NCBI GenBank assembly: GCA_944548615.1
Contig: OX155973.1
Location: 6,411,326 to 6,475,325, forward strand
Length of the DNA: 64,000 nucleotides
Direction: 5' to 3'
From: Micropterix aruncella
Taxonomy: Eukaryota > Arthropoda > Insecta > Lepidoptera > Micropterigidae
In this document: positions 25,857 through 37,063 of the stretch, piece by piece
How positions within the stretch are numbered: position 1 is the stretch's first letter
Layout of the letters: every line of letters begins with the position of its first letter
Translations under genes and position numbers: made by a program
Notes under the pieces: model-generated
Seen by the model: the letters and a program-made list of their open reading frames with translations, nothing else
The model's database searches: none
Told to the model about the DNA's origin: nothing

Positions 25857-26660
25857 CCAGCCCCGGATCTTGCAACTGGATCTGTCAACTACAACGGACG
25901 AACCCGTCACCTCAGGAAGTTTTAACGATATTTGATCATTATGTCTCCTGTGAGGTGAGCGTAGAAGACTTGGGACAAAAATAGTCAGCCGTCTAGTTAC
26001 GCCACTCGCCCGTGAGAAGCCAACGCCTTTCCGCGAGAAACTTGGTTTAAAACAGCGGGCCGACACTCGCGTTCTTACTTCCAGTTACAGCCGGATTTCA
26101 CCGGCTTCTCGACTGGTTACGGGTTCGAAGTCGCTTGCACGGTCCTCTCCCTTGTGTACCGGTGATTCGGTGCCTACCGAATTTATCGCGGACCAGGGCA
26201 TCCTTTGCCCGGCTGATCACCCGGTATTGGGTAGACGAATGGTCGTTTCAAAAGCGGCTGCCACAAGATTAACAGCTACCCCCGTTCTATAGGAAACAAA
26301 GCCGTTTCCAGACACCCCGGCGGTGGACTGTTTTGTCCTCAAGTCTTCTGCGCTCACTCCAGGGAGATAGAACGACTAATCTTTAAAACTTCCTGAGGTA
26401 ACGGGCTCGCCCGCTGTAGTCGACAACCCAAGTTGGTTGCAACTGGTGGTAAGGGCGCGAGTGTCGGCCCGCTGGTTGATTAACCTGGTTATCTCGCGTT
26501 AAGGCGTTGGCTTCTTACGGGCGGGTGGCGTAACTAGACTGTGGACTGTTTTTGTCCCAAGTCTTCGGCGCTCACCTCACGGGAGACAGAACGATCTAAT
26601 ATCGTTAAAACTTCCTGGGGTGACGGGATCGCCCGTTCTAGTCAGCAGCTCTAGTTGTGC
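25857..26660. mobile_element. Cluster of three family A pieces in mixed orientation
   Basis: 25857-26318 is an inverted family A segment. 26319-26437 and 26438-26660 are two forward 3'-end segments, each finishing with the 'acgggntcgcccg' hairpin and a 'gtagtcgacaac' or 'gtcagcagctctagttgt' end. This suggests repeated 5'-truncated insertion at one spot. Confidence 0.75.
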
Positions 26661-27024
26661 GTTGTCAACAGTCATTACATGTATTCTATAATAATCTCAC
26701 ACATAAATAAAAGCTATTAGAAAATAGATAATGAAGAGTGCACTTTTATTTAAGGGTTCTTATTCCCCGGCCACAAAAAATCTTAATCGGTATATTTGTT
26801 TTGTTAGTTTTTTTAAAAGCTATATCCTCAAATGCTGGAGTGGAGCGGCGCTCAAGTCAAGTTTGACCCCCGCCTCGGAAAATCGTAGATTTAGGGCTAG
26901 CTGGAACATCGCATAATTAAAACAAAAGCCATAATCTTCTGTGGAATGTCGAAATGGCCCATCTCAAACATTATGATTTTACAGAAGAGCGTTTTAAAGT
27001 GTCGCCTAAGTTTTGTTTGCTATT
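26661..27024. other. Non-coding stretch, nothing recognised
   Basis: No supported feature. Confidence 0.4.
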
Positions 27025-27364
27025 GTTTCTTTTTAACCGACTTCAAAAAAGGAGGAGGTTATCAATTCAGCTGTATCTCTTTTTTTAAATGTTTGTCACC
27101 TCAGTATATATATACAATTATTAAAAAAAAGATACAGCTGTATCTTTTTTAAAAAAATATTTGTCACCCCAGAACTCTGCTATTTAACCGATTTGGAAAA
27201 ATCTTTTTTTGTTTAAAAGGATATACTTGCAGATTGGTCCTATTTTTATTAAAATCCTGTTCTGATGATGGAATCCACGAGGAATTGAGGGAATTATTAT
27301 TATATTAAGTTGAAAATGTACATGTTGTTTCAATTCCGATCACAATGTATTTTTTTTTATGGTA
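27025..27364. repeat. Dispersed 'ccgacttcaaaaaaggagga' repeat
   Basis: 'aaccgacttcaaaaaaggag' is a motif I associate with a dispersed repeat in moth and butterfly genomes (recollection, unverified). A 'acagctgtatctttttt' block recurs twice here, at about 27068 and 27130. Confidence 0.45.
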
Positions 27365-27830
27365 AGCATGATCTGATTCTACACCCTGGGTTGCTCCCGA
27401 CGAGGGGACTCCTCAACGGTCAACAGCGCAGACACGAAATTTTGTATACTTATTCAGTTATGAGAGCCCGTTCCCACCATGTCCCCCATGATATGGCTGT
27501 GGCGCCCAGGGTTGGCTTCTAACGAGGGAACTCCTCAACGGGCAACAGCACAGACACAACATTTTGTATACGCATTCAATTATGATGACCCGTTTTAAAT
27601 TTCACCATGACATGGCTGCTGCAGCCAGGGTAAGATCCCGACGAAGGGACTCCTTAATGGTCAACAGAAACGAAATTTTGTATACGCATTCAATTATGAT
27701 AGACAGTTCTAAGTTTTAGTGCAATAGGGCTGCTGTTGGCTTCCAACGAGGGGACTCCTCAACGGTCAATAGCACAAACGCGAAATTCATTTTTTTTTAC
27801 ATTTTTTACATTTTCGACGTGTCGAATTGA
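27365..27830 (+). repeat. Four diverged tandem monomers of about 115-120 bp
   Basis: 'gactcctcaacggtcaacag' or a close variant recurs near 27405, 27525, 27645 and 27750. Each is followed by 'aaattttgtatacgcattcaattatg' and 'catgacatggctgctg'-like blocks. A further partial monomer lies at 28495-28570 and an inverted one at 10590-10815. A LINE insertion at 27831-28499 probably split the array. Confidence 0.75.
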
Positions 27831-28499
27831 CAGCTAAAGACCGCTCTTGGACGTGTCAAAATAATTGGTCTAGGTAGTAAGTCTCGTTACTACTCTTTAC
27901 TGAACATACATAGATAGTCAAGAATTAACTACTAGATTGTCAAACTATAAATATAAATAATCAAAATAGAAGCCTAACATTTGAAGTAGTTAGTAATTCG
28001 AAAAGATACGTAGTAAAATTATTCATCGCAATATTCAAATTGTCAGTAAAATGTTAAATAATCAAATTAAATCTACGTTATGCATTTTAAACTAAAAGTA
28101 CAGATATAAGACCATATAAAATAATCAGACAATAATGCTCTACTTTTTAAGTAATTTAAATGCGCACAATATTTGAAAAATCATGGCCCTCAAATTCGGC
28201 CAGATTATAGAAAAGGTGGCCTATCAGCATCTCCTTGATGTTTTTTTTTTAATTTTATGTCCTCCAGCTGTGTTAAATTTTGTAGGGAGTAGATTGTAGA
28301 ATTTAATGCTAAGATACAAGTAGTTTTTCTGTACTTTTGCCAGTCGTATTCGGGGTATGCGTAAAAGGGAGCTACCGCGGGTATGATGCGAGTGAATGTC
28401 TGCATTAATTGCAGTTTCTGCGATGTGCTGTCTAGCATACATTAGACACTGGTATATGAACGCCGAATACATAGTCATTATAGTCATTCTGTATAGCAT
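27831..28499 (-). pseudogene. LINE C-terminal fragment inside the tandem array
   Basis: The minus-strand frame at 28499-28224 reads 'QCLMYARQHIAETA', 'IHSHHTRGSSLLRIPRIRLA' and 'YLSIKFYNLLPTKFN', the terminal region of Jockey/CR1 LINE proteins ('H.Y.TR....L..P..rl......y.....yN.LP'). A frame shift lies near its 3' end. It is 5'-truncated. Confidence 0.7.
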
Positions 28500-28882
28500 T
28501 CAATTATGATAGCCAGTTCTAAGTTCCACTATGACATGGCTGCTGCACTCAGGGTTGTCTCTTGACAGCGAATTTTAATAAAAGCTTGTTTTTAAAATAC
28601 TATTAACCTTTTAGCCTGTAAACTCACTGTCACATTTTGGACCGCGGAATGTCATGGACAACCTAATATTTCCTTGTTTCGCTAATACCAGCTACCTAAT
28701 TAAACCTATGTAATTGTCGCTATTTTTACTCTGGCCAATCTGAAATTGGATAACTTCCGTTTGAGTTGGAATTCCCGACCCACTTTAATTTTTAGTTCAA
28801 AGCCATTTTATTTCTTTTTAAAATTAACTATTCATTTGCTTATTCGTCGATGTTATTGCTCGGGGATTAGCGTTGATGATGT
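28500..28882. other. Partial tandem monomer then non-coding sequence
   Basis: 28500-28570 continues the tandem array of 27365-27830. The rest has no recognised feature. Confidence 0.5.
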
Positions 28883-29022
28883 TGAAGTTGGTGTAATAGT
28901 GGAAGCGGTTCCTTCGCAAAATACCGCCGAGCTAGCAGCAGATTTCAAGGTAAGTGGCAAAACAATATTGATTGATTTGGGTAAAATCGGAAAGTAAAGA
29001 AACTCAAAAAGTGGGTGCCGTA
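28883..29022 (+). pseudogene. mariner transposase N-terminal HTH relic
   Basis: 'VIVEAVPSQNTAELAADFKV' then 'SGKTILIDLGKIGK' and, past a frameshift, 'KKWVP' match the mariner helix-turn-helix segment ('ve.dps.t..eLa..f.vs..Ti...L..iGk..k..kWvP'). Only this segment survives. It is separate from the C-terminal relic at 8971. Confidence 0.75.
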
Positions 29023-29143
29023 CCTAAGTGCCAGGTGCTAGGTACGCGTCGACGATGCTACGCAGCGCATTACTGAACCGAGTGAATCCCCAGAATCAAG
29101 TGATTCTGAATCTGTTTTTAGAGATGAAAAATGTGTCATGTAT

Positions 29144-29551
29144 AAATAAGATAAAAACGAATTTATCGCGTGAATTAGTAGCACCCGACGTTTCGGCGAC
29201 GTTGCAGCCGCTGTTGTCTAGGGTAAACTGAAAGAGGTGTGAATCCGTTGTTCCGCGGGTAGGACGCTTCCGCCACTGGGTAAATTGTAACGGCGGTGGG
29301 GGGGGGGGGGGGGGGGCATACAACACTCACTGTATCCTGTCTTACGTCCTTGCGTTCGGCTTTCTGCGGTGGGAACATTTTAAGAAGAGTGTTTTAAATA
29401 GAAGAGGCTTTGTAACCGTGGTCTTTATTAAAATTCAGGTTTCTTCTTATTTCAATGGCTTCCGGGATCATGCGAGGAAAGTAGTAAATTCACGTGGTAA
29501 ATTCGTTTTTATCTTATTTATAACGGCAAACAACCACGATAGTCTCCGATT
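29144..29551 (-). mobile_element. Short Penelope-like element with 8-bp TSD
   Basis: Flanked by TCATGTAT at 29136-29143 and 29552-29559. Inverted inner ends ('aataagataaaaacgaattta' against 'aaattcgtttttatcttattt'). It shares the pCCC/GGG tract and downstream coding with 36296-37063 but has a deletion in the endonuclease region. A run of about 21 G lies at 29296-29317. Confidence 0.8.
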
Positions 29552-29559
29552 TCATGTAT

Positions 29560-30736
29560 TACTAATTTAAGGCTCTCATCCGAGTTGAGGCGACTAAAAA
29601 TGTAGGTATTTTTGCAATGCCACACGCCCGCGCGCTTTCGATATATACATAAAGATGTATAGGTATACCGCGGCGACAAGGGAATACGTCCCACCGTTGG
29701 CAGTGGCCAATTACGCATGACGATTTCGGCTTTGCGAGTCGTCTGATATAGTCGATTTGGCTTTTCAATTATAATATAATAAATTATCAAATGAATAGTT
29801 TTTTATAAAGTAAAAATTAGATTACAATAATAAAATACCTTAAGAACACTGTGTTATTTTTTATATCACTCCAAAGTATCTTTAATAAATAGAAAAAAAA
29901 TAATGGTTGGCCATAACATTTCTGGAAAATACGTAATTTCAAACATTATTTTCTTATATTTTTTGTATGGAAGTACCAAAAACTGTCTTCGTACTATGCA
30001 AATAGACCATACGTTGGTGTAAATGGTATTTTTTAATATTAAGAATCATGCCTATGTTTTTCAAAAACTGAAGACAAATCTCGCTCGTTTTTATTTTTTT
30101 GGAAAACAGTAACAGAATAAAGATAATTTACAATTAGGTAATATGGAAATAATTTCGTTTTGGCGAAATGATAGCTTAAGGACCGGGTTTTTAAAATCCG
30201 GCATAATTGTATTAAAATTCGTTTTCGTGTTCTCACAACCAGGCCACAAAATTATGCTTCATATAGCTTTTGGCCGCCACGGCCGGCACGGCCTCTTAAC
30301 ATTTAATTTATTTTTTCTTTATCATTGTTATTGTTTTTGGTACAATAAAGTTATTTTCCTTTTTTATTTATTTTCAACGGATAGTCTAGCCTACTACCTC
30401 TATTACTAACTTACAGAGAATTAGGTACCTATACTATTGTTTATATATTACTAGTATTCTTTGATATGCTGTTTGTATTAATATTTTTTTAGATCCGTAA
30501 TCTGCATATCTACAGGTAATATTTATTAACGCGTACTACAGTTACGTAATAACCAACTAGCCTGACAATACAATAATTATCATAATTAGCATCTTATCAA
30601 TGCGGATCAATTTTTACTTTCGATTAAATACATTTAGTGCCTATAGTTGTATAATAATGTGCAATCTAACTGTGTAGTTGGGTAATTAGTCTATCAATAT
30701 AACAATCATTTTAGGTTACTCAATCTGAAGCGTATA
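29560..30736. other. Non-coding stretch, nothing recognised
   Basis: AT-rich sequence with short open frames and no family match. A small GC palindrome-like 'ggccgccacggccggcacggcc' segment lies near 30272. Confidence 0.45.
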
Positions 30737-32215
30737 GTCCAGGCAACGACAAAAATAGCGGAAATAATACATGTACAAGCCAATTTTGGCATAGGTATTT
30801 GTATGGGAAGGTGTCCTTAACAACATACTAAAAGTACTAATAGTCCAGTCAAATTAGGGTTTCACCTCGGAATGAGAGATTAAAAAAACTTAAAAATCTG
30901 AGACATAAAAAAATATTTGAAACAAAATTTGTCGCAAATCGTATGCTCTACATTTTTTGTCATAGATGTTAAAATCATTGGAGCTATAGAAACCTAGCTT
31001 TGACCTAGAATAACTTTCGACGCCGACACGAGATTTTATGAGACTTTTGAGACAACGTATAGAACGCCGAAATAAAGGTGTATACCAATTTCCAGCTTAT
31101 TATCTCCCAATCCGAGATTTACCCCCTTTTTTGCTAAAGTGACTGCACTATAAGGGGTGGGGTTGAATCTAAGAGTGGAGGAGGGGGGTGTTTAAAGGTC
31201 CCTTATTCAGTGTTTCGTTATTAACTCGAAAACTACTGCCTCTACCACATATTTTTATTTTTTGATTTTTTTCATTTTCCGTTTCCCCTGCATATCTCCT
31301 TAAGCGAGAATTTTATGTACATTAATTTAGCATATGGGTATTTTTCGCTAGAGGTAGTAGTTTAGGAGTTATTAACAAAAAACAGAAAAAAGAAACCTTT
31401 AAGGACCCCCCCCCCCCCACCCTTAGCTTCACTCACACCCTTCAGTACTTTTAGTATTGGGAGCCAATGCGCCCTTGCTGAGTTGGCCACGAAGACCCAT
31501 TTTGTTCAGTGTTGGTGACACTCACGGGTCAACACCCATCCAGCGGCCTCCACGCATGAAGTGCGAGCCCGGGTAGGACTCTGGCCTTAGGGCTAGTTTC
31601 CCCTAGGAGTCAACCTCCTGGCGCTCCTGGACGGTCTGCGCACCGTGCGGCGTAAGCCAATCGATTGTTAACAGTCGGGGGAGTCTGGAAACAATACTGT
31701 TTCCTATAGAGCGGGGGTGGTTGCTTACCTTACGGCGACTGCTCTTGAAACGACCATCGGCTACCGGTCCCGGGTGAACAGCCGGGCAAAGGACGCCGTG
31801 GTCCGCGATAGATTCGGTTTACACCGTTTCACCGCTTCGTAAGGGAGAGGACCGCGCAAGCGTCCTCGTAACCGGTCGAGAGACCGGAGTAATCTGGTCG
31901 CAATTGGAAGTAAGGTGTGAGTGTAAGCCCGCTGGGTAACATACCTGGTTATCTAAGGCGTTGGCCTCTTACGGGCATGTGGCGGAGCTTGAAGGTGGAC
32001 TGTTTTGTCCAAGTCTTCTGCGTTCACTTCACGGGAGATAGAACGACCAATCATTAAAACTTCCCCAGGTGACGGGTTCGCCCGTTGTAGTTGACAACTC
32101 TATTTAGTACTTTTAGTATGTTATTAAAGACAACTTCCCCTACAACTGTGCCAAAATTTTCTTCTACATGAATTATTTCCGCTATTTGGTCTTTTTTGGT
32201 CGTCGTTGCCTGGAC
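30737..32215. mobile_element. TA-flanked MITE (GTCCAGGCAACGAC ends) holding family A
   Basis: The ends GTCCAGGCAACGAC and GTCGTTGCCTGGAC sit between TA (30735-30736) and TA (32216-32217). The inverted arms extend past 'aatagcggaaataat' to 'aacatactaaaagtact'. A complete family A copy with its own 14-bp TSD is inserted in the right arm. Without it the element is about 0.82 kb. No transposase. Confidence 0.85.
31458..32105 (+). mobile_element. Family A retroposon, full-length reference copy
   Basis: 648 bp between AGTACTTTTAGTAT at 31444-31457 and the same 14 bp at 32106-32119. Because the host MITE arm is known, the empty site can be deduced and the boundaries are firm. It starts TGGGAGCCAATGCGCCC and ends GTTGACAACTCTATTT. 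There is no poly(A) tail, no long inverted repeat and no convincing ORF. It is much richer in GC than its surroundings. Confidence 0.9.
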
Positions 32216-32584
32216 TAAGGGCCGGACCACACGATGCGGTGCGGCACCTGAGCGGTGCCGCTGCGGCGTCTAGACTAAGGTGGCAATTTTATCATTTCCG
32301 TATTGAGAAATTCGGTACCAGAAATATTTTCACACACTTTGACTCTAAAAGGGGTGTAACCAGTCCATCAATATAATGGTTTTATGTATCAACTATATTG
32401 GAAGATTATTTTGAAGTTGTTGTTACTCACATGAGTAACAACATGAGTAACAACATGAGTAACAACACATGAGGTTTATTCAGAACCAGGATTCAACTGG
32501 TTGCATGTGTTTCTAGGCATCATAAGTATCCCGCTTCAAATGGCTTAGATTTTTTTGTATTCATTTAGACTTGGCTATGTCACG
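32216..32584. other. Non-coding stretch with a 14-bp tandem repeat
   Basis: 32408-32475 repeats 'acatgagtaaca' about four times. 32222-32270 is a GC-rich palindrome-like block ('gcggtgcggcacctgagcgg'). Confidence 0.6.
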
Positions 32585-33042
32585 TATACGGGGTGTTATT
32601 ACTGCACCGGCATTTTTTTCTGTGGGTGAATCAGTAAAATGTTGTAAGCGACTTTTGATAAAGAACTAGAAAAAAAACAAAAAAACAAATTTTTTTTGAG
32701 GAAAAATATTTTTTGTTTTCTTTTTTTAAATTTGAAAATTTCAAGAAGTTGACTATTAAATAAAGGTTTGAGAAGCGTTTGAGCGCGCTGCGCCATCTAG
32801 CAGTAGGCAATAAGTTGTAAATAAACAATATTAGCGACATTTTACTAACCGATAGATAGAGTATCGTGATCATAGCTTTCATACTTTCATACTTAAAAAG
32901 AAACAAATTTAAAAAATAATAAAAAAGAAACAAAAAAAAAAGACAGTTTTTTCAAAAATTATTTCATAAACGTTGCTTATTTCGTTGTACTGATACACCC
33001 ACAAAAAAAATGCCCGTGCAGTAGGTAATAACACCCCGTATA
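32585..33042. mobile_element. TA-flanked MITE, CGGGGTGTTATT family, complete
   Basis: Both ends (TATACGGGGTGTTATTACTG and GTAATAACACCCCGTATA) and both inner arms are present, so this is the best copy of the family seen at 5481. The next element begins in its terminal TA. Confidence 0.85.
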
Positions 33043-33772
33043 GTCCAAGCATATGATATCTAAGCGTGTCGTTTCCCAAAAAAAAAAAAACAGAAGTGTT
33101 TTTCTCAACGGTTTTATATGTATTTTTAGACGCTGATTTCGATTTTTAACTTTGCAACCTTGCCAGAGGCGAGCTAACTTCAGAAATCATGAAAACCACA
33201 AAAAAATCCATTACATTTAGAGTTTTTCGCTTATAATTCACGAATAAAGCATTTTTTGATAACGTCTATTCAGTACAAAATTAGAGTAAACCAAATTTCC
33301 TACAATTTATATTTAGAGACTTAATTCCTCCGATGTACCAAACCGCCGCTAAAGCGCACTCAAAAATGATAATTTTATGCCACAAAGTCCATAGCGCGGC
33401 TCTACCACACTTTCAAAATGCCATTTTCCGCGTTTTTCTTTAGGTGACAAAACCATTTTTGAGCGCGCTTTAGCTGCGGTTTGGTACATCGAAGGAATTA
33501 AGTCAATAGATATGAATTGTAGGAAATTTTATCTACTCTATTTTTGTTTTTAAACAATTGTTATCAAAAAATGCTCTATTCGTGAATTATGAGCGGAAAA
33601 CAACATGAAAATATTTTTTTCCGCATGTTTGCGAATTGATGCAGTTTTCGAGATTCTTGAAGTTAGCTCACCTCAAAATTGCATATCAAATTCAGCGTCC
33701 AAAAATACATATAAAACTGTTGAGAAAAATACTTCCGGATTTTTTCCTGAGAAAACCCCAATATGCTTGGAC
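33043..33772. mobile_element. 730-bp foldback element with GTCCAAGCATAT ends
   Basis: Almost the whole element is one imperfect palindrome. GTCCAAGCATAT ... ATATGCTTGGAC ends lie between TA pairs, with arms matching from 'ctcaacggttttatatgtat' to 'accaaaccgc' around a centre near 33400. GTCCA ends and TA flanks resemble the 30737 element, so the two may share a transposase. Confidence 0.85.
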
Positions 33773-34345
33773 TAATAGCCATTGTAAAGAAAATTGCATT
33801 TCCCTTTATTACGCCTGTACATATTGCTCACTGTTTTCCGTTTTTTCTGTAAGAATTTCGTTATTATTTTTATGTTGACAATGTTTTTGAATTTAAAAAG
33901 AATTTAAAAAATCAGTTGTGTCACCCCAAGACTTTTCCCGCAAGTAGCCAAGGACTGATTTCATCTAAATAATAATTTCATAAATAAAATAGAGGAGCGG
34001 TCTTTCTCGACCGGTGGATGAACCCGTTTGGGTTTCGTTATATCACGGCCTCAAGCGTCGCTGTTCGTTTCTCGGCTAGTCTCGGGCAGCTCGGCGTTAA
34101 TATTAGATTAAAATGTATGGCGGAATTCAAATATTATTAGTTCAGCTTGTGTATGAGATATTCCAACCAAAATTTTCACAACGTCATTTCGGCCCATCTG
34201 TGTACCAATGTCAAGTCTCTAAGTCTAATATTTCGAAGATATTATATGATATAATTACTGTATACTTTCGAAAAAAATGTTTCTATATTAATACGGCACT
34301 TTATTGTCAATTGAATACTGAATTATACGCTGCAAAACTGTCAAA
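33773..34345. other. Non-coding stretch with a small repeat shared with 58110
   Basis: 33915-33965 ('caccccaagacttttcccg', 'aagtagccaaggact') matches 58112-58168. Nothing else is recognised. Confidence 0.5.
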
Positions 34346-34890
34346 ATGGGCACACTGGAATGCCCGGTGGAGCCAGTTGTAGGGGTCCCCTTCGCTACAG
34401 GTAAGAAAATCATCAGGGACTGCTCGGAGCAGGAACATCGGGCATCCTGGAAACAGAGTCAGGGATGTCGCCTGGCAAAAGCAATGATAGAACAACCACT
34501 ACAAAAGAAAACCAAGGCCCTACTTGACATGAGCAAGAAGAACGTTATAACCACTATCGGTCTCCTCACCGGACACACGACCCGTAGAGCACATCTATTC
34601 AACCTTGGCTTGACCGAAAGCAAGGACTGTCGAATATGTGGCGAAGAACCTGAAGACAGCATACACATCGTTGGTCGCTGCCCAGGCCTCGCCGCAAAAC
34701 TACACAGTTTACTGGGACGAGCCTTTCTCGAACCCAGTGATCTGCCCAACTTGACGGTCAGGGATCTACTTGGACTGGTAAGAAGTACTGGGCTACTAGG
34801 ACCTAGCCACATAGTGGGTAGTTACAAAAGATCATATAGATCTAGGTGATATCAAGGGCGGGAAACAAGCCCCCCCAATCCATTTACTAC
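34346..34890 (+). pseudogene. RNase-H-bearing LINE C-terminus (I/LOA/R1-type)
   Basis: The 167-residue frame starts in the end of an RNase H-like region ('ECPVEPVVGVPFATGKKII'). It continues with 'KKNVITTIGLLTGHTTRRAH' and the Cys-His motif 'CRICGEEPEDSIHIVGRCPGL', as found at the C-terminus of I-, LOA- and R1-group LINEs. The frame is open to its own stop, followed by a short 3' UTR and an ACT-rich tail at about 34883-34895. The upstream part is out of frame or missing, so it is a 5'-truncated copy. Confidence 0.85.
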
Positions 34891-35395
34891 TACTATTATA
34901 CACTGCAAAATCATCGATCTGTTCTGTAACATCCATTTTTTTTATTCCTTAGCTTCCTAGCAGATTTAGATGCAACGACGATCGTATATAGACATTTCAT
35001 AGATCGTTTCATTTCGGCCACCAAACCATCGTGGGCCCCGGTGCGCCGCACCGGCTTAGTTACGCCACTGGCCGTGATAGTGGATTGGACACACATATCG
35101 CGCGCACAGTGTGCCTTATTTAGAGTGAGGCATGTTTGCGAATTGATGCGGTTGGAGTCCCCTTACAATGTGCGTCTGGGTACAATCGCTAATTTGCAAT
35201 TTCAATTAGTTTTGTCGGCCGAGGATGCGACGTGATAGAGTGCGTAGCGATGGGCGACCGATTTGATTCACTCGCTCGGCTCAGTATCACTTTGGTCACA
35301 GTATAATACCCCCCAGGCAGTAGCTCATCTTAGAACAAAATTGAAATCGAAACGAATACGACACGAATCGTAAGGCTCGCATTTGCTCGCCAGAT
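34891..35395. other. Non-coding stretch, nothing recognised
   Basis: Mixed GC content and no family match. Confidence 0.4.
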
Positions 35396-36281
35396 GTTTC
35401 ATTGTAAATAATCCATTTAGGTTAAAATAAACTTTCCAACTAATATGAAAGAGCTGACTGCTTCCTTTCATTGATGTGAGGGCATGTCACGCTTTTAGTT
35501 TTAATTTTTCAGCTGAATATTATTCAATTCAATTCAATTCAATTCATTTATTTCAAAAAATCTTTACAGATTGTCGAAACTAAAACTAGGTGTTAGGTAC
35601 ATTTAATATTATTTACAATTTAATTCCTTCGTGATTTCATTTCCGTTCAGTTCTAAAGTTCACTTCGTAAATTATACACGTCATATACAGATATAAATTA
35701 ATAACGATAGAGACAGTTCAATTTGTAGATAAAAAATATAGATGGATCATGGAAGTCATGTTTGGTAGATTATATACGCATACTTGTTCAAGTATAAATA
35801 CCACTTGTTCAAGTGGTATTTATAGTCTAGAAGATTATTATTAAAATTCATTATTATTAATTATTAAAATTCATTTTTGTCATTAAAACGATTATTAAAG
35901 ATTATTGATCGCAGCTTCTTTATATCGCACCTTCAGAAAATAAAAAACGAAATTCGAAATTTTAAATTCTTATATCTGTCAAATAGCTCGTCTTGTCTTG
36001 TTTCCCTTGAATTAATAAGTATTCCAGTGATTTTACGTGTAAATAAGGATGGTTGCTTAATTTTTGAGATAATTGGATGAAGGGTGAGCGTTACTAGTTG
36101 TAAAATGGGCCCAACTAAACCTACTTCTCTTTCCGCAAGTGAGAGACATTCATCATTCTCGTTTACACCAAAGAATTCCCGAATCCCATCAAGGGAGTCC
36201 TTCATCACGATGTAAGTGACTTTTATAATTATTTACTTTATAATCATCTATTTGATCAATTCTAAAAAGAATATAATACAC
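35396..36281. repeat. First copy of a local tandem duplication
   Basis: 35396-35510 plus 36212-36260 match 37112-37276 almost base for base ('cattgtaaataatccattta' to 'atttactttataatcatcta'). The copy here has 0.7 kb extra in the middle (35511-36211), which the second copy lacks. Confidence 0.8.
35511..36211. other. 0.7-kb insert: LINE tail plus an exon-like open segment
   Basis: The left part begins with AATTC repeats (35523-35548), typical of a minus-strand LINE tail. The right part has a + strand open frame from ATG at about 36104 ('MGPTKPTSLSASERHSSF', ...'SRIPSRESFIT') running into a donor-like GTAAGT at 36212. The left edge is TTTTTCAG. I do not recognise the peptide. Chance splice-like borders around a retroposon insertion are the main alternative. 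Confidence 0.35.
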
Positions 36282-36287
36282 AAAACA

Positions 36288-36950
36288 TCAAATATAAAAT
36301 CGAAGACTATCGCGGTTGTTTGACATTATAAATAGGATAGAAAACGAATTTACCGCGTGAAATTTGTAGGACCCGACGTTTCGGTGACGTTGCAGCCGCC
36401 GTTGTCTAGGGTAGACTGAAGAGCTGTCAGTCTGTTGTTTTGCGGGTAGGCCGCAAACCGCTGCCGCCACTGCGTAGGTTATAACGGTGGTGGGGGGGGG
36501 GGGCGGCCTCGGAGCGCGGGAATTTTTAAAATCCGTCTTGCACACAACACTCACTGTATCCTGTTTTACGTCTTTGCGTTCGGCGTTCGGCGGCGGGAAC
36601 ATTTTAAGAAGAGGGTTCCACGTAGAAGAGAGTTTGTAGCCGTCATCTCTATTGAAGTTCGGAGTTCTTCTTATTTCAATGGCTTCCCGGATCATGCGAG
36701 GAAAGTAGAATTGTTCCTTGGATAGAACAATGGGATTTTGAAACTGCATCCAGTGGTTACTTCCGCTATCCAATATATGTTCGCAGATCGCCGATTTTTC
36801 TCGCTGAACGTTTTTAACAGCTTTGATGTGTTCTGTCAGTCGCGTGGCTATGGGCCGTTTCGTTTGTCCAACGTAGGCTAGACCGCAGCTGCATTCGACT
36901 TTATACACACCCGGGGTTTGCAGTGGTATTACAACGGAAAACAACGGCAA
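36288..36950 (-). pseudogene. Penelope-like GIY-YIG endonuclease fragment
   Basis: 'GVYKVECSCGLAYVGQTKRP' then 'IATRLTEHIKAVKNVQ' is an intact-looking GIY-YIG core: GVY in place of GIY, YVG, the conserved Arg of TRL, and a cysteine pair typical of the Penelope-like subtype. 'ICEHILDSGSNHWMQF' and a hexaproline stretch follow. The frame then runs into the inverted terminal arm. In full-length elements this module is fused C-terminal to the reverse transcriptase. Here it stands alone and probably is not expressed. Confidence 0.85.
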
Positions 36951-37063
36951 AATAACGGACTGACAGCTCTTCAGTCTACCCTAGACAACGGCGTTTGCAA
37001 CGTCACCGAAACGTCGGGTCCTACAAATTTCACGCGGTAAATTCGTTTTCTATCCTATTTATA
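36296..37063 (-). mobile_element. Penelope-like element, complete short copy with 14-bp TSD
   Basis: Flanked by AAAACATCAAATAT at 36282-36295 and 37064-37077. Arms at about 36328-36436 and 36949-37063 are inverted copies of each other ('cccgacgtttcggtgacgtt' with its complement). Inverted pseudo-LTR pieces of this kind are known from Penelope-like elements. The GIY-YIG region lies between the arms. The reverse transcriptase is absent. Confidence 0.88.

Noticed and set aside
29096..29326. Poly-proline open frames over the G/C run at 29296-29317 and at 36491-36503
   Set aside because: They come from a homopolymer run in a decayed Penelope-like copy.
34113..34382. Open frame of 89 codons just before the LINE C-terminus
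   Set aside because: Only its end overlaps LINE coding in another frame; the rest resembles nothing and has no start or splice support.
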